From Bacillus sp. FJAT-29814 (GTDB lineage: Bacteria; Bacillota; Bacilli; Bacillales; Cytobacillaceae): 64,000 bases of DNA. Positions 1 through 9,166 of the stretch are shown here, piece after piece; positions within the stretch are counted from its first letter, which is position 1, and the number at the start of each line of letters is the position of its first letter. Position numbers and translations under genes: made by a program. A model generated the notes under the pieces. That model saw only the letters and a program-made list of their open reading frames with translations. It had not been told where the DNA came from and ran no database searches. The DNA is taken from positions 294,471 through 358,470 of the forward strand of contig NZ_LMTJ01000001.1 in assembly GCF_001510715.1 (NCBI RefSeq), read 5' to 3'.

Positions 1-86
1 ATAAAAAGAGGGCAATAAGAACATGGTGCTCTCGCAATTTCAATCTAAAAACTTTTATTAGTTTAATAATCTATAAAAAATGTCCG

Positions 87-126
87 AGTTCTAATTCCCT
101 CGCTCGGTAGTGGGGGAATTAGAACT
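87..126 (+). other. Leader hairpin ahead of the ABC permease genes
   Basis: A 13-bp perfect inverted repeat (AGTTCTAATTCCC at 87-99, its complement at 114-126) encloses a 14-nt loop. It ends about 10 nt before the ribosome binding site of the first permease gene and has no T-run, so it is not a typical terminator. Such hairpins commonly sit between a binding-protein gene and its permease genes, where they protect the upstream mRNA and lower downstream expression. A binding-protein gene just left of the window is inferred. Confidence 0.6.
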
Positions 127-148
127 AATCCTGGTAAGGAGGATACAA

Positions 149-1066
149 ATGCTAGATTTTTTTATTAAAAGATTGATACAAATGTTAATTGTGGTTTTCT
201 TGGCACTTACTGTCGTTTTCTTTCTGATTCGCCTTTCTGGTGATCCAACGGTGCTCATGCTGCCCGCAGATGCTCCGAAAGAACAGTACGATGAGTTTCG
301 TAAACTGCACGGGTTTGATAAACCATTAATCATACAATATGTCGACTTTGTAGGTAAAGCTATACAGGGTGATTTCGGTGAATCACTTCGTTTAAAAGAT
401 AGTGCTCTTATACTAGTGATTGAACGTCTTCCAGCAACGTTTCAACTTGCATTTTCGGCTTTGTTTCTTTCTATTATAATAGCTATACCTATCGGTGTGA
501 TTAGTGCATATAAAAGAAACTCAATTATTGACCGATTTGGGGTTGGATTTACTATTTTAGGGCAGGCTGTTCCGAGCTTTTGGCTAGGACTCATATTTAT
601 TTATATTTTTAGTGTAAGCTTCAATATTTTTCCTTCCGGCGGAGGGGGATCGATGATTCACATGATCCTTCCTATGGTTACTTTAGCCATGCATAGTATT
701 GCGAAATTTGCGCGTTTTACAAGATCAGCAATGTTGGATATTTTACGAAAAGACTACATCAGAACGGCTAAAGCGTCTGGTACTCCTACAGCTAAGATTT
801 TGATGAAATATGCTCTAAGAAATGCCTTGATACCAATCCTGACGCTAATCGCTCTTGAACTAGGAACGTTACTTGGCGGTGCGGTTATTGTTGAAGTGGT
901 GTTCTCTTGGCCTGGTTTAGGCAGGATGCTGATGGATTCATTATTAAACAGAGATTTCCCGGTAGTGTTAGCAGGGGTGTTCTTTATCTCGATCACATAT
1001 TCTGTAATTAACTTTCTTACCGATATGCTCTATGCTGTTGTCAACCCCCAAATACGTTTAAAGTAA
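149..1066 (+). CDS. Opp/Dpp-type ABC transporter permease, DppB-like
   Basis: This is one of two membrane subunits of a peptide/nickel-type ABC importer. The 305-residue product has an N-terminal membrane helix followed by the periphery typical of DppB/OppB, about six membrane spans, and the cytoplasmic EAA-type loop near residues 200-230 (DYIRTAKASGTPTAKIL) that contacts the ATPases. I chose the ATG at 149 because an AAGGAGG site lies 5 nt upstream; an earlier in-frame ATG at 110 falls inside the leader hairpin. It is followed after 13 nt by the second permease. The ligand cannot be assigned without the binding protein, which is not in the window. Confidence 0.92.
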   Translation: MLDFFIKRLIQMLIVVFLALTVVFFLIRLSGDPTVLMLPADAPKEQYDEFRKLHGFDKPLIIQYVDFVGKAIQGDFGESLRLKDSALILVIERLPATFQLAFSALFLSIIIAIPIGVISAYKRNSIIDRFGVGFTILGQAVPSFWLGLIFIYIFSVSFNIFPSGGGGSMIHMILPMVTLAMHSIAKFARFTRSAMLDILRKDYIRTAKASGTPTAKILMKYALRNALIPILTLIALELGTLLGGAVIVEVVFSWPGLGRMLMDSLLNRDFPVVLAGVFFISITYSVINFLTDMLYAVVNPQIRLK

Positions 1067-1079
1067 GGTGGGATTACAC

Positions 1080-1985
1080 GTGTCTCAAATATCACTTGAA
1101 AATACAATGGTTTCAAAAAAAGTGGCTGCAAAGAGGGAACGTAAGATAGTTACGTTCTTTAAAAGACTAATTAAAAGTCCATTTGGTCTACTGGGGTTTC
1201 TTGTGATCGTGGCTGTTTGTTTCATTGGCGTGGCAGCTCCGATTATAGCACCCCATGATCCAGTGGCTACCGATTTGTCTAAAAAGTTACTTCCTCCTTT
1301 AACAACGGATTATCTGCTTGGTACTGATCAACTTGGCAGAGACATCTTATCGCGCATTATTTATGGAACGAGAATTTCATTAATTATTGGCTTTACAACA
1401 GTATTCTTTGCAGGAATAATCGGCACGGTAGTGGGTATTATTGCCGGATATTTTCGCGGATGGATTGATGCCCTGCTCATGCGAATTGTCGATGTACAGC
1501 TGAGCTTTCCATTTATCTTGTTAGTACTTATAATTAATGCTGTTCTTGGAACAGGACTTAAAAATATTATTCTCTCACTTATCATTGTCGGTTGGATTAC
1601 TTATGCACGTGTTGTTCGCAGTGAGGTGCTAGCTATTAGAGAAAAAGAATTTATCCTTTCATGCTATGCAACCGGAGTGCCTCGTTGGGAAATAATCGTA
1701 AAACACATTGTCCCAAATTTGCTCACCCCAATGATTGTCCTAGCTTCACTGCAGGTCTCAACATTTATTATCGCAGAAGCCTCCGTGAGCTTCCTTGGTT
1801 TTGGAGTGCAGCCACCAACTCCAGCATGGGGCAATATGCTTAATGAAGGGAAAAATTTCATTTTAAGTTCTTGGTGGCTAATAACTTTTCCAGGCATAGC
1901 AATCGTTATAACCACACTAGGGATTAATTTATTTGGTGATTGGTTAAGGGACGAACTGGATCCTGAAATCAATAATAATGGTTAA
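1080..1985 (+). CDS. Opp/Dpp-type ABC transporter permease, DppC-like
   Basis: Second membrane subunit of the same importer. It has the OppC/DppC layout: a charged N-terminal cytoplasmic tail, a first membrane helix near residues 30-55, an extracytoplasmic segment (APIIAPHDPVATD, then LLGTDQLGRDILSRIIYG, a DppC hallmark), five further spans and an EAA loop (EFILSCYATGVPRWEII). The GTG at 1080 is preferred because AAGGTGGG ends about 8 nt before it; an in-frame GTG at 1068 lies inside that site. The stop is 47 nt before the first ATPase gene, so all four genes look like one transcript. Confidence 0.92.
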   Translation: MSQISLENTMVSKKVAAKRERKIVTFFKRLIKSPFGLLGFLVIVAVCFIGVAAPIIAPHDPVATDLSKKLLPPLTTDYLLGTDQLGRDILSRIIYGTRISLIIGFTTVFFAGIIGTVVGIIAGYFRGWIDALLMRIVDVQLSFPFILLVLIINAVLGTGLKNIILSLIIVGWITYARVVRSEVLAIREKEFILSCYATGVPRWEIIVKHIVPNLLTPMIVLASLQVSTFIIAEASVSFLGFGVQPPTPAWGNMLNEGKNFILSSWWLITFPGIAIVITTLGINLFGDWLRDELDPEINNNG

Positions 1986-2032
1986 ATTACCGACGATTTA
2001 TCCAAATATTTAAGATCAGAGAAAAGAGAGGG

Positions 2033-3058
2033 ATGGATTTGAACAAACAGCACCCCTTACTAGAGATTCGGGATTTAGAAGTGTCCTTTCGAACTGAGAA
2101 TGGGTCATTACGTATTGTGCATGGGATTAATCTCTCAGTGGAACAAGGCGAAACGGTTGGAATTGTGGGAGAATCGGGCAGCGGAAAAAGTTTAACCTCC
2201 CTTGCGATCATGGGATTGTTGCCATATCCCAATGGCTATATTAGCGGTGGTGAAATTAATCTGGAAGGTCGCAAGATATCTAACCTGAAAGAAAAAGAGA
2301 TGAGAAAATTAAGATGTAATGATATCTCAATGATATTTCAGGAACCAATGACATCTCTTAACCCTGTATATACAATTGGAGAGCAGTTGAGTGAACCTCT
2401 TAAACAGCATACGAAACTTACATCTCGTCAAAGGAAAGAAAAAATAATAGATATGCTTCACATGGTAGGTATCCCCCGAGCTGAACAAATTGTAAACGAA
2501 TATCCGCACCAATTATCTGGCGGTATGCGGCAACGGGTAATGATATCCATGGCTATGCTGGGTGAACCGAAACTGCTCATCGCTGATGAACCAACAACAG
2601 CACTAGATGTCACCATTCAGGCGCAAATTCTTGATTTAATGCGAAGAATTATAAAAGAAAAAAATATGTCAATGATTTTAATTACCCATGATCTTGGTGT
2701 GGTTGCGGAAATATGTGATAAAGTTGCGGTCATGTATGCAGGAGAAATCGTTGAGTATACAGATGTTCGAACTTTATTTAACGAGCCGCTTCATCCATAT
2801 ACTCAGGGTCTTATTGCCTCAATGCCGAATATGAATGAACGAAAAAATGATTTGTACTCTATTTCAGGAAATGTTCCGAGGCCATCTGAATTACCGCAAG
2901 GATGCCATTTTTCAACCCGATGTAAGTTTGTAACGGATCGCTGTAAAGTGGAAGCGCCGCCTATAACAACTGTAAAACACCCAGTGCGATGTTGGTTATA
3001 TGAGGAACAATCAAAAATGGAGGAAAATAATGATGTCCGACACATTGTTACAGGTTAA
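2033..3058 (+). CDS. Opp/Dpp-type ABC transporter ATPase, DppD-like
   Basis: First of the paired ATPases energising the importer. Walker A GESGSGKS starts at residue 46, the signature LSGGMRQRV at about 161, and Walker [13 protein letters not shown] follows. The C-terminal extension is the oligopeptide-transporter domain with the cysteine set GCHFSTRC...DRC...RCW that typifies OppD/DppD. The ATG at 2033 sits directly against GAGAGGG; a TTG at 2039 has better spacing and would shorten the protein by two residues. The 3' end overlaps the next gene by 29 nt, which implies translational coupling. Confidence 0.93.
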   Translation: MDLNKQHPLLEIRDLEVSFRTENGSLRIVHGINLSVEQGETVGIVGESGSGKSLTSLAIMGLLPYPNGYISGGEINLEGRKISNLKEKEMRKLRCNDISMIFQEPMTSLNPVYTIGEQLSEPLKQHTKLTSRQRKEKIIDMLHMVGIPRAEQIVNEYPHQLSGGMRQRVMISMAMLGEPKLLIADEPTTALDVTIQAQILDLMRRIIKEKNMSMILITHDLGVVAEICDKVAVMYAGEIVEYTDVRTLFNEPLHPYTQGLIASMPNMNERKNDLYSISGNVPRPSELPQGCHFSTRCKFVTDRCKVEAPPITTVKHPVRCWLYEEQSKMEENNDVRHIVTG

Positions 3059-3998
3059 ACAATTAAAGAAACATTATCCAATAAAAAAAGGGTTGTTTAA
3101 GCCAAAAGCTAGTGTAAAAGCTGTTGATGATGTCTCATTTTCTATCACGCGAGGCGAAACATTTGGAATAGTTGGAGAAAGTGGGTGCGGAAAATCGACA
3201 ACAGGTCGGACGATTCTGCGTCTCCATGAACCTACATCCGGACAGATTTTGTTTGACGGAATTGATATTAGCGAACTCCCTTATAAAGAAATGAGAAAGA
3301 TTCGTCGCAGGTTGCAAATGGTATTTCAGGATCCATATGCATCGTTAAATCCAAAGAAGACAATCAAGCAAATTTTAATGGAGCCACTTCGAGTACATGG
3401 TTTGTATACGCAGGAAGAGCGGTATCAAAAGGTGGTTGAAATCATTGAAACAGTAGGTTTGCATGAATCCCATTTGGATTGTTATCCACATGAGTTTTCA
3501 GGTGGCCAGCGTCAACGGATCGGAATAGCCAAGGCAGTTATCTTGCAACCGGATTTAATCATCGCGGACGAGCCCGTATCTGCCTTAGACGTATCAATAC
3601 AATCTCAAGTAATAAATTTATTGCTTAAATTACAAAAGGAATTCAAGCTAACTTATATTTTTATTTCTCATGATTTAAGTGTGGTTAAACATATTAGCGA
3701 CAGGGTAGCTGTCATGTATTTGGGGAAAATTGTTGAGTTAGGAAAAACGGAAGATCTGTATGAAAATCCACTTCATCCCTACACAAAGGCCCTTTTATCA
3801 GCAGAGCCGATTAGACATCCGGATGAAAAAAGGGAGCGTATTATATTGCAAGGGGACCTCCCAAGCCCTGTAAATCCGCCGAATGGATGTACGTTTCACC
3901 CTCGTTGCAATAGTTGCATGGAAATTTGCAGAACCGTATCCCCATCACTTATAACCTTAGAAAATGGGCAGTCAGTAGCTTGTCATTTATATAAGTAA
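3030..3998 (+). CDS. Opp/Dpp-type ABC transporter ATPase, DppF-like
   Basis: Second ATPase of the pair, 322 residues. It begins with the DppF/OppF-style segment [16 protein letters not shown], followed by Walker A GESGCGKST, signature FSGGQRQRIGIAKA, Walker B LIIADEPVSALD, the H-loop FISHDLSVVKH, and a C-terminal cysteine-bearing domain (GCTFHPRCNSCMEIC). GGAGG at 3019-3023 points to the ATG at 3030 (or the adjacent ATG at 3033) rather than the in-frame ATG at 3000. Last gene of the importer operon; a weak hairpin follows. Confidence 0.93.
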   Translation: MMSDTLLQVKQLKKHYPIKKGLFKPKASVKAVDDVSFSITRGETFGIVGESGCGKSTTGRTILRLHEPTSGQILFDGIDISELPYKEMRKIRRRLQMVFQDPYASLNPKKTIKQILMEPLRVHGLYTQEERYQKVVEIIETVGLHESHLDCYPHEFSGGQRQRIGIAKAVILQPDLIIADEPVSALDVSIQSQVINLLLKLQKEFKLTYIFISHDLSVVKHISDRVAVMYLGKIVELGKTEDLYENPLHPYTKALLSAEPIRHPDEKRERIILQGDLPSPVNPPNGCTFHPRCNSCMEICRTVSPSLITLENGQSVACHLYK

Positions 3999-4033
3999 AA
4001 GTAAAAGAATAGAAGTTTTTAAATGTGGTAGAA

Positions 4034-4071
4034 AATGCCAGGACCCATCTGAAATAATGGAACCTGGCATT
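4034..4071 (+). terminator. Hairpin after the ABC importer operon
   Basis: Inverted repeat AATGCCAGG / CCTGGCATT with an inner CCAT/ATGG pairing. It lies 36 nt after the stop of the last ATPase gene and is followed only by ATTAACAT rather than a solid T-run, so termination is plausible but not certain. Confidence 0.45.
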
Positions 4072-4088
4072 ATTAACATAAATAAAAA

Positions 4089-4116
4089 TTGACATATGTA
4101 AACTTCTTTATATAAA
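4089..4116 (+). promoter_or_regulatory. Sigma-A promoter for the hydrolase/ALDH genes
   Basis: TTGACA at 4089-4094, a 16-nt spacer and TATAAA at 4111-4116. The spacer and flanks closely resemble the promoter at 7484-7511 (shared ATTGACATAT, AAA and TTTATATA blocks), which suggests common control of the two units. Confidence 0.7.
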
Positions 4117-4227
4117 TGGGTTAAAAATATTCTGAAAATTAAACTTGGTAAAATAATAACTTATTCATGTGAGTTCCCAATTTAATTTAGGAGAGTTGCT
4201 CATCATGGAGCGTAGGAGAATGAATGT

Positions 4228-4941
4228 ATGGTGACAAAGTATATTTCTGATTTGGTTTTAATCCCTGGATTAAATAATACCGGCGAGGTTTGGGATGGAG
4301 TGGTAAACTGTTTGCCTCCAACCATTACTTGTCATACCCCCAATTGTCCTGCCTTACCAAATGTGGAGGACATTGCCGAAGCATTACTAAAGCAATTACC
4401 AGATCGGTTTCATTTATGTGGTTTCTCCTTTGGGGGGTATGTGGCACTTTCCATGCTAGAGAAAGCGCCTGAAAGAATCAGCGGCTTCAGTCTGCTTTGC
4501 AGTCTGCCATATGAAGATAGTCAGATTCAGAAGGACAAACGAAAAGCTGCCATCGACCTTGCACAATCCGGAAAACATCTTGAAATGGTGTTATCACAGG
4601 GACATCTAGTTTTTCATGCCGATAATCAAAATAATCCTGATTTGGATGCACTGCGCAAAAAGATTGTAACCGATTATGGGTCAGACCGGTTTATCGCCCA
4701 CCAGCAGGCATGTATCAATCGGCCGGATCGGACCAATCTTTTAGAATCACTTCACATCCCTCTGTTAATCTTAGGCGGTGATCAGGACATTGTCGTTCCT
4801 ACTGAGGAACTAAGGAAACTAAGTAATAGGATCAAGCGGGCAGAATTTGGTCTGATTAACAAGGCAGGTCATATGGCCCCACTGGAAAACCCAAAAGAAA
4901 TTGCCAATAAAATGCTTTCGTGGCTTCAAGAGTTTAGTTAA
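4228..4941 (+). CDS. Alpha/beta-fold hydrolase
   Basis: A 237-residue serine hydrolase of the alpha/beta fold. The nucleophile elbow GFSFGG places Ser67. The acid is probably Asp187 (GGDQDIVVP) and the base His215 (KAGHMAPLENP), giving a complete catalytic triad. It has no signal peptide, so it is cytoplasmic. An ester or enol-lactone of the compound handled by the neighbouring aldehyde dehydrogenase and dioxygenase is a reasonable substrate guess, but nothing in the sequence fixes it. TAGGAG lies 10 nt before the start. A 9-codon frame at 4205-4234 overlaps the start codon. Confidence 0.85.
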   Translation: MVTKYISDLVLIPGLNNTGEVWDGVVNCLPPTITCHTPNCPALPNVEDIAEALLKQLPDRFHLCGFSFGGYVALSMLEKAPERISGFSLLCSLPYEDSQIQKDKRKAAIDLAQSGKHLEMVLSQGHLVFHADNQNNPDLDALRKKIVTDYGSDRFIAHQQACINRPDRTNLLESLHIPLLILGGDQDIVVPTEELRKLSNRIKRAEFGLINKAGHMAPLENPKEIANKMLSWLQEFS

Positions 4942-4996
4942 ATAGAGATGAAACATCGTTAAAAACAAAAATATAAATTTTTATCTTACCTCTTTT

Positions 4997-5012
4997 CACT
5001 ATTTAAGTAGTG
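4997..5012. promoter_or_regulatory. Palindrome upstream of the aldehyde dehydrogenase
   Basis: CACTA-tttaag-TAGTG, flanked by a further TTACC/GGTAA pair, lies 29 nt before the aldehyde dehydrogenase start. It could be an operator or a small mRNA hairpin. No regulator can be assigned. Confidence 0.3.
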
Positions 5013-5040
5013 TAATAGGTAAAAAGAAGGGTGGATAATT

Positions 5041-6480
5041 GTGAAAAAAGATAGTGTTTTAGTGCATGAAACAAGAAATCCCAGAACAGGGGAATACGAT
5101 TACAAACTTCCAATTCTAAATGAAGACGAATTGATAGAAGAATGTACTAGACTAAGAAAAGGTCAAACCAAATGGCAAAGTCTTGGAGTTGAAGGCCGAA
5201 TTGAAGTGTTAAGAAAGTGGAAAACGGCTTTAGAAAATAGACGTGAAGAAATTATGGAGGCCATAATTACGGATACGGGCCGTTTAAACGAGTCTGTTCG
5301 TGAATATGAGAACATCCTAAAGTGGATAGAACGCTGGTCGGAAGTCGCCAAAGAAGTATTTGAGCTTGATAAACCAAAGAATTCAAAGTATGTTCCCATT
5401 TTGGAAATCAGTCAAGATTATTCAGCCTATCCTCTTGTGGGAGTCATCAGTCCTTGGAACTTTCCGTTATCTCTTTCGGTAATGGATATGATTCCTGCTC
5501 TCTTAGCAGGCAGTTCAGTCATTGTAAAACCTAGTGAAGTAACGCCTCGTTTTATTGAACCATTGAAAAAATCAATCAATGATGTCCCAGAACTGGCTTA
5601 CGTATTATCTTATGTAGCAGGTGCAGGCGATGTGGGTTCCGCAATGATTGATCATGTTGATTTAATAGTCTTTACAGGAAGTGTATCTACAGGCAGGAAA
5701 GTAGCTGCGAAAGCAGGCGGGAATTTAATTCCTGCATTTCTGGAGCTTGGCGGTAAAGACCCGGCTGTTGTATTAAAATCAGCTGATATTGAAAAAGCTG
5801 TGAAGGGAATTTTATTTGGCTCGATTTGCGGGATGGGTCATCAATGTTTTTCGATTGAAAGAATTTATGTGGATGAAACGATTCATGACCAATTCTTAGA
5901 ACAGCTTATTAATGAGGCACAAAAGGTTTCACTTGCTTATCCTAACGTGGAAGAAGGCCAACTTGGCCCAGTTATTTTTGACAAACAAGCTGCCATTATC
6001 GATGAACACTTACATGATGCGGTGAAAAAAGGAGCTGAGATTCACTGCGGCGGCGAAATAGAAAAAAAGGACGGCGGGTTGTGGATTAAACCAACCGTAT
6101 TGTCTAATGTAAATCATGGAATGAAAATTATGAATGAGGAAACATTTGGCCCGCTTATGCCAGTTATGTCTTTCTCAAGCATCGACGAGGCCATTTCCTT
6201 AGCGAATGATACCACTTTTGGTTTATCAGCTTCAGTATTTTCCCAAGATGAGGATGAAGCATATTATGTTGCAAGAAAAATAAATGCTGGTGGCGTTAGC
6301 ATTAATGATTCTGGCGTGCTTCCATTCGTCATTACGGAGGCTCCTGATTATACGGCATTTAAGACTTCCGGGGTCGGAGCGTCACGGTTTGGAAAATCGG
6401 GTATTGAAAGATTCTTGCGAAAGAAATTGATTGTCAAAAAGGATAGGAATGTAACCAGTCCTTGGTGGTACGAAGTGTGA
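5041..6480 (+). CDS. Aldehyde dehydrogenase family protein
   Basis: NAD(P)-dependent oxidation of an aldehyde to its acid is expected. The 479-residue length is normal for the family. Visible motifs are the cofactor-binding GVISPWNFPLSLS, the general base Glu235 in LELGGKDP, the nucleophile Cys269 in GHQCFSIER, and EETFGPLMPV near the C-terminus. The start is GTG, with AAGGGTGG upstream. It follows the hydrolase by 99 nt with no terminator between, and is followed by a clear terminator. It lies one gene away from a carotenoid-oxygenase-family dioxygenase, whose products are aldehydes, so it may oxidise one of them (inference). Confidence 0.92.
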   Translation: MKKDSVLVHETRNPRTGEYDYKLPILNEDELIEECTRLRKGQTKWQSLGVEGRIEVLRKWKTALENRREEIMEAIITDTGRLNESVREYENILKWIERWSEVAKEVFELDKPKNSKYVPILEISQDYSAYPLVGVISPWNFPLSLSVMDMIPALLAGSSVIVKPSEVTPRFIEPLKKSINDVPELAYVLSYVAGAGDVGSAMIDHVDLIVFTGSVSTGRKVAAKAGGNLIPAFLELGGKDPAVVLKSADIEKAVKGILFGSICGMGHQCFSIERIYVDETIHDQFLEQLINEAQKVSLAYPNVEEGQLGPVIFDKQAAIIDEHLHDAVKKGAEIHCGGEIEKKDGGLWIKPTVLSNVNHGMKIMNEETFGPLMPVMSFSSIDEAISLANDTTFGLSASVFSQDEDEAYYVARKINAGGVSINDSGVLPFVITEAPDYTAFKTSGVGASRFGKSGIERFLRKKLIVKKDRNVTSPWWYEV

Positions 6481-6581
6481 GAGTGTCGTAAGCAATGGTT
6501 AAGATTTTATGAAAAATAACGATTATATCCAACATAAATGAATGAAGGCAAGTGGAATAATAAAAGAATAATAGGATGGAG

Positions 6582-6608
6582 AAAAAGGGGAATAATCTCC
6601 TTTTTTTT
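6582..6608 (+). terminator. Intrinsic terminator after aldehyde dehydrogenase
   Basis: AAAAAGGGG pairs with CTCCTTTTT across a 6-nt AATAAT loop and runs into eight consecutive T. It closes the hydrolase/ALDH unit. The rest of the gap to 6844 is AT-rich and holds no gene that I can see. Confidence 0.75.
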
Positions 6609-6844
6609 CTAAATTCAAACATTGTTTAACGGCGTCGGTCTATATGCATTACCGTAAATCTTTAGTATCATTAGGCAAGAGGAAAATTATATCTACATAA
6701 TGTTCATTTAACTGGAATTTCTTGCTTTTGGTAAAGAGTTAATTGTTATTACCAATCTTTTCATTGTAAAAAATTGTTAGTTTATTTTAAAATAATAATA
6801 GGCTTCGTTATAGTTGAAGCAATAATGATTTGGGGGAACTATCA

Positions 6845-7396
6845 TTGAATTCTCTTTCATATGCCATTCTTGGCATTCTTTCAAGAAAACAACAATCCGG
6901 ATATGAATTAGGCAAGCACCTTGAATATATATGGGCTGCTAAACTTAGCCAAATATATCCGTTACTTGCTAAACTGGAGGAAAAAGAGTATGTTACTTCG
7001 TTCAGGGTAGAGCAAACAGGAAAGCCGGATAAAATTAATTATCAAATCACTGACCTTGGAATTGAAACCCTTAAAAGCTGGCTGAGAAAAAAGCCAAATA
7101 AGCCTGTTACACGCGATGAATTCCTGACAAAGGTATTTTCTCTTTGGCTTACAGATCTTGATAATGCCATTATGCTGCTCACGGAAAGGGAAAATGATTT
7201 TTCAGTAAAGCTGGAAAAAATAAAGAATGATTTAGTGACTTTGGAACATGAAAATGGAGCAGATATGTACAACCCTTCGTCTATTTTTTTTAGCAGGCTT
7301 ATCCTGCTAAAGAGAAGAATGAGACTCTGTCAGGATGAAGTTGAATGGTGTCAATGGGTATTACAATTGCTTAGTAAAGTTCAAAAACCGGTATAA
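6845..7396 (+). CDS. PadR family transcriptional regulator
   Basis: A 183-residue winged-helix regulator. The N-terminal PadR domain is recognisable from ILGILSRKQQSGYELGKHLE and SQIYPLLAKLEEKEYV (residues ~8-50). A C-terminal coiled-coil-like region (residues ~110-165) matches the long-form PadR/AphA dimerisation domain. I chose the TTG at 6845 because GGGGG lies 8 nt upstream; a TTG at 6830 is in frame but has no such site. PadR proteins often respond to phenolic acids. Its position between the ALDH and dioxygenase units, both served by look-alike promoters, makes it the best candidate for their regulator. Confidence 0.88.
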   Translation: MNSLSYAILGILSRKQQSGYELGKHLEYIWAAKLSQIYPLLAKLEEKEYVTSFRVEQTGKPDKINYQITDLGIETLKSWLRKKPNKPVTRDEFLTKVFSLWLTDLDNAIMLLTERENDFSVKLEKIKNDLVTLEHENGADMYNPSSIFFSRLILLKRRMRLCQDEVEWCQWVLQLLSKVQKPV

Positions 7397-7398
7397 TC

Positions 7399-7437
7399 AA
7401 AAAGACAAACTGCACCCAATGTAGTTTGTCTTTTTTT
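7399..7437 (+). terminator. Intrinsic terminator after padR-like gene
   Basis: A perfect 13-bp stem (AAAAAGACAAACT with its complement), 11-nt loop and a T7 tail, starting 2 nt after the stop codon. Confidence 0.9.
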
Positions 7438-7483
7438 ATGTCCTAGTTTTCCAATATTTTCAACATAAAAATATAGATAAATA

Positions 7484-7511
7484 TTGACATATACAAATAT
7501 TTATATATAAT
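7484..7511 (+). promoter_or_regulatory. Consensus sigma-A promoter for the dioxygenase
   Basis: TTGACA at 7484-7489 and TATAAT at 7506-7511, both perfect, with a 16-nt spacer. The spacer is self-complementary in part (ATATAC, ATATTTATAT), so a repressor site may overlap it. It is a sequence relative of the promoter at 4089. Confidence 0.8.
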
Positions 7512-7569
7512 TAGAGTAAATATTCAATAAATTCATTAAATTTTTACTATTTCTAAAGGAGGAAAATGG

Positions 7570-9048
7570 ATGCTTGAGGTTTATAACAAAGTGGAAGCTA
7601 CGGCAAGGGATACGGACAATCCATATTTAAATGGGTACTTTGCACCGATGGATACGGAATATATAGCGACAACTGATACCCTTCAGGTCATTGGGGAAAT
7701 TCCAAAGGATTTGCATGGTATTTATGTGAGAAATTCGCATAATCAGGTGAAAGCTCCATTAGGACATTACCATCCATTTGATGGGGATGGGATGGTTCAT
7801 GCCATTCACTTTAAGGACGGGAAAGCTGAATATCGTAATCGTTTTGTACGGACAGTAGGCTTTCTTGCCGAACAAGCAGCTGGCAAATCGCTATGGCCGG
7901 GTATATTGGAACCACATTTAGCAACCTATCGAGGCTGGGGTGCAATCGGCGCGATGAAGGATAATGCAGGGGTTGATGCGGTGGCCCATAATGGAAAGTT
8001 AATTGTCAGTATGTCAAACTGCGGAGAACCATATGTGATGGATCCCATTACATTAGAAACAGAGGGCGTGCATTCTTGGGGACAAAAACTTAATCCATTC
8101 GGAATTAGCTCCCATTATAAAGTGGATTTAAAAACTGGGGATATGATGTTTTTTAACTTTGGTGAACAGTATCCCTATATGAACTATGGTGTAGTTGACC
8201 GAAATAATAACCTAGTCCATTATGTTCCTGTTGAACTGCCTGGTGCGCGTTGGCCGCATGATATGGGGATTACCCAGAATTATACGATCCTTCATGATTT
8301 GTCGATGTTTTTTGATCCGATTTTGCTAAGTAAAGGTATTAGAAAGTTGAGCTTTTTCCCTAACGTGCCAAGTCGATTTGGAATAATTCCAAGGTTCGGA
8401 GATAACTCACAGATTCGCTGGTTTGAAGCAACACCATGCTATATTTTGCATATCTCTAATTCCTACGAGGTGGGGGATGAAGTCATTATGGACGGGTGCA
8501 TATCAACCCAGCCGCATGGCCCGGATGTTGGTCAACAAGGCGGGGATGTTTATGAAAAAATTGCTCGCCACCTTGATAAGCATACCACTCAAACACATAT
8601 GTACAGATGGCGGTTTAATCTTAGAACGGGTAAGACAATTGAAGAGTGTATTGATGATGAAGTGACAGAGTTCCCAGTCGTAAGCAATGATTATGTTGGT
8701 TATCAGTATCGGTATAGCTACAACACATTGTTTAAAAAGGGAGATTGGCTATTTGCCGGGTTGAAAAAATATGATCTATTCACTGGGAATTCAACCCGAT
8801 ATGAATATGGTGACAATCGATATGGCAGTGAACCGCAAATTGCCCGGCGCCCTGGTGCTACCGAGGAAGACGATGGGTATTTAATTAATATCATAACGGA
8901 TTTAAATGAGAATCGTTCAGAATGTGTCATTTTTGATGCACAAGATATTGCAGCTGGTCCGATTGCGACAATCATCCTGCCTGAACGAGTAAATAATGGA
9001 ACCCACGGTTGTTGGGTCGAAGGCGACAGGATTGGTGGCGAAAGATAG
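7570..9048 (+). CDS. Carotenoid oxygenase family (RPE65/CCD) dioxygenase
   Basis: A 492-residue non-haem Fe(II) dioxygenase that should split a conjugated C=C bond into two carbonyl products. The four iron-binding histidines expected of the seven-bladed propeller are present: His182 (SSHYK), His230 (PHDMG), His294 (ILHIS) and His479 (THGCW). The N-terminal FDGDGMVH block is also typical. AAAGGAGG lies 5-8 nt before the ATG. In this family some bacterial members cleave stilbenes or phenylpropenes rather than carotenoids. Nearby hydrolase, ALDH and PadR genes and the lack of carotenoid synthesis genes favour an aromatic or stilbene-like substrate, but this is inference. Confidence 0.9.
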   Translation: MLEVYNKVEATARDTDNPYLNGYFAPMDTEYIATTDTLQVIGEIPKDLHGIYVRNSHNQVKAPLGHYHPFDGDGMVHAIHFKDGKAEYRNRFVRTVGFLAEQAAGKSLWPGILEPHLATYRGWGAIGAMKDNAGVDAVAHNGKLIVSMSNCGEPYVMDPITLETEGVHSWGQKLNPFGISSHYKVDLKTGDMMFFNFGEQYPYMNYGVVDRNNNLVHYVPVELPGARWPHDMGITQNYTILHDLSMFFDPILLSKGIRKLSFFPNVPSRFGIIPRFGDNSQIRWFEATPCYILHISNSYEVGDEVIMDGCISTQPHGPDVGQQGGDVYEKIARHLDKHTTQTHMYRWRFNLRTGKTIEECIDDEVTEFPVVSNDYVGYQYRYSYNTLFKKGDWLFAGLKKYDLFTGNSTRYEYGDNRYGSEPQIARRPGATEEDDGYLINIITDLNENRSECVIFDAQDIAAGPIATIILPERVNNGTHGCWVEGDRIGGER

Positions 9049-9077
9049 GGTATAAACTTTTTATTTATGAATAGTAG

Positions 9078-9124
9078 AGTCCTCATACAGGTAGCCATTT
9101 TTACCGGTACTGAGGACTTTTTTT
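9078..9124 (+). terminator. Intrinsic terminator after the dioxygenase
   Basis: AGTCCTCA / TGAGGACT, continued by inner TAC/GTA and GGTA/TACC pairings, followed by T7. Confidence 0.88.
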
Positions 9125-9166
9125 ATCAGTTAACAATTATCTATAGATGAAAAGAGGGAATTAAAT

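Noticed and set aside
4205..4234. Nine-codon frame (MERRRMNVW) overlapping the hydrolase start
   Set aside because: Too short to judge, and the segment also contains the hydrolase ribosome binding site.
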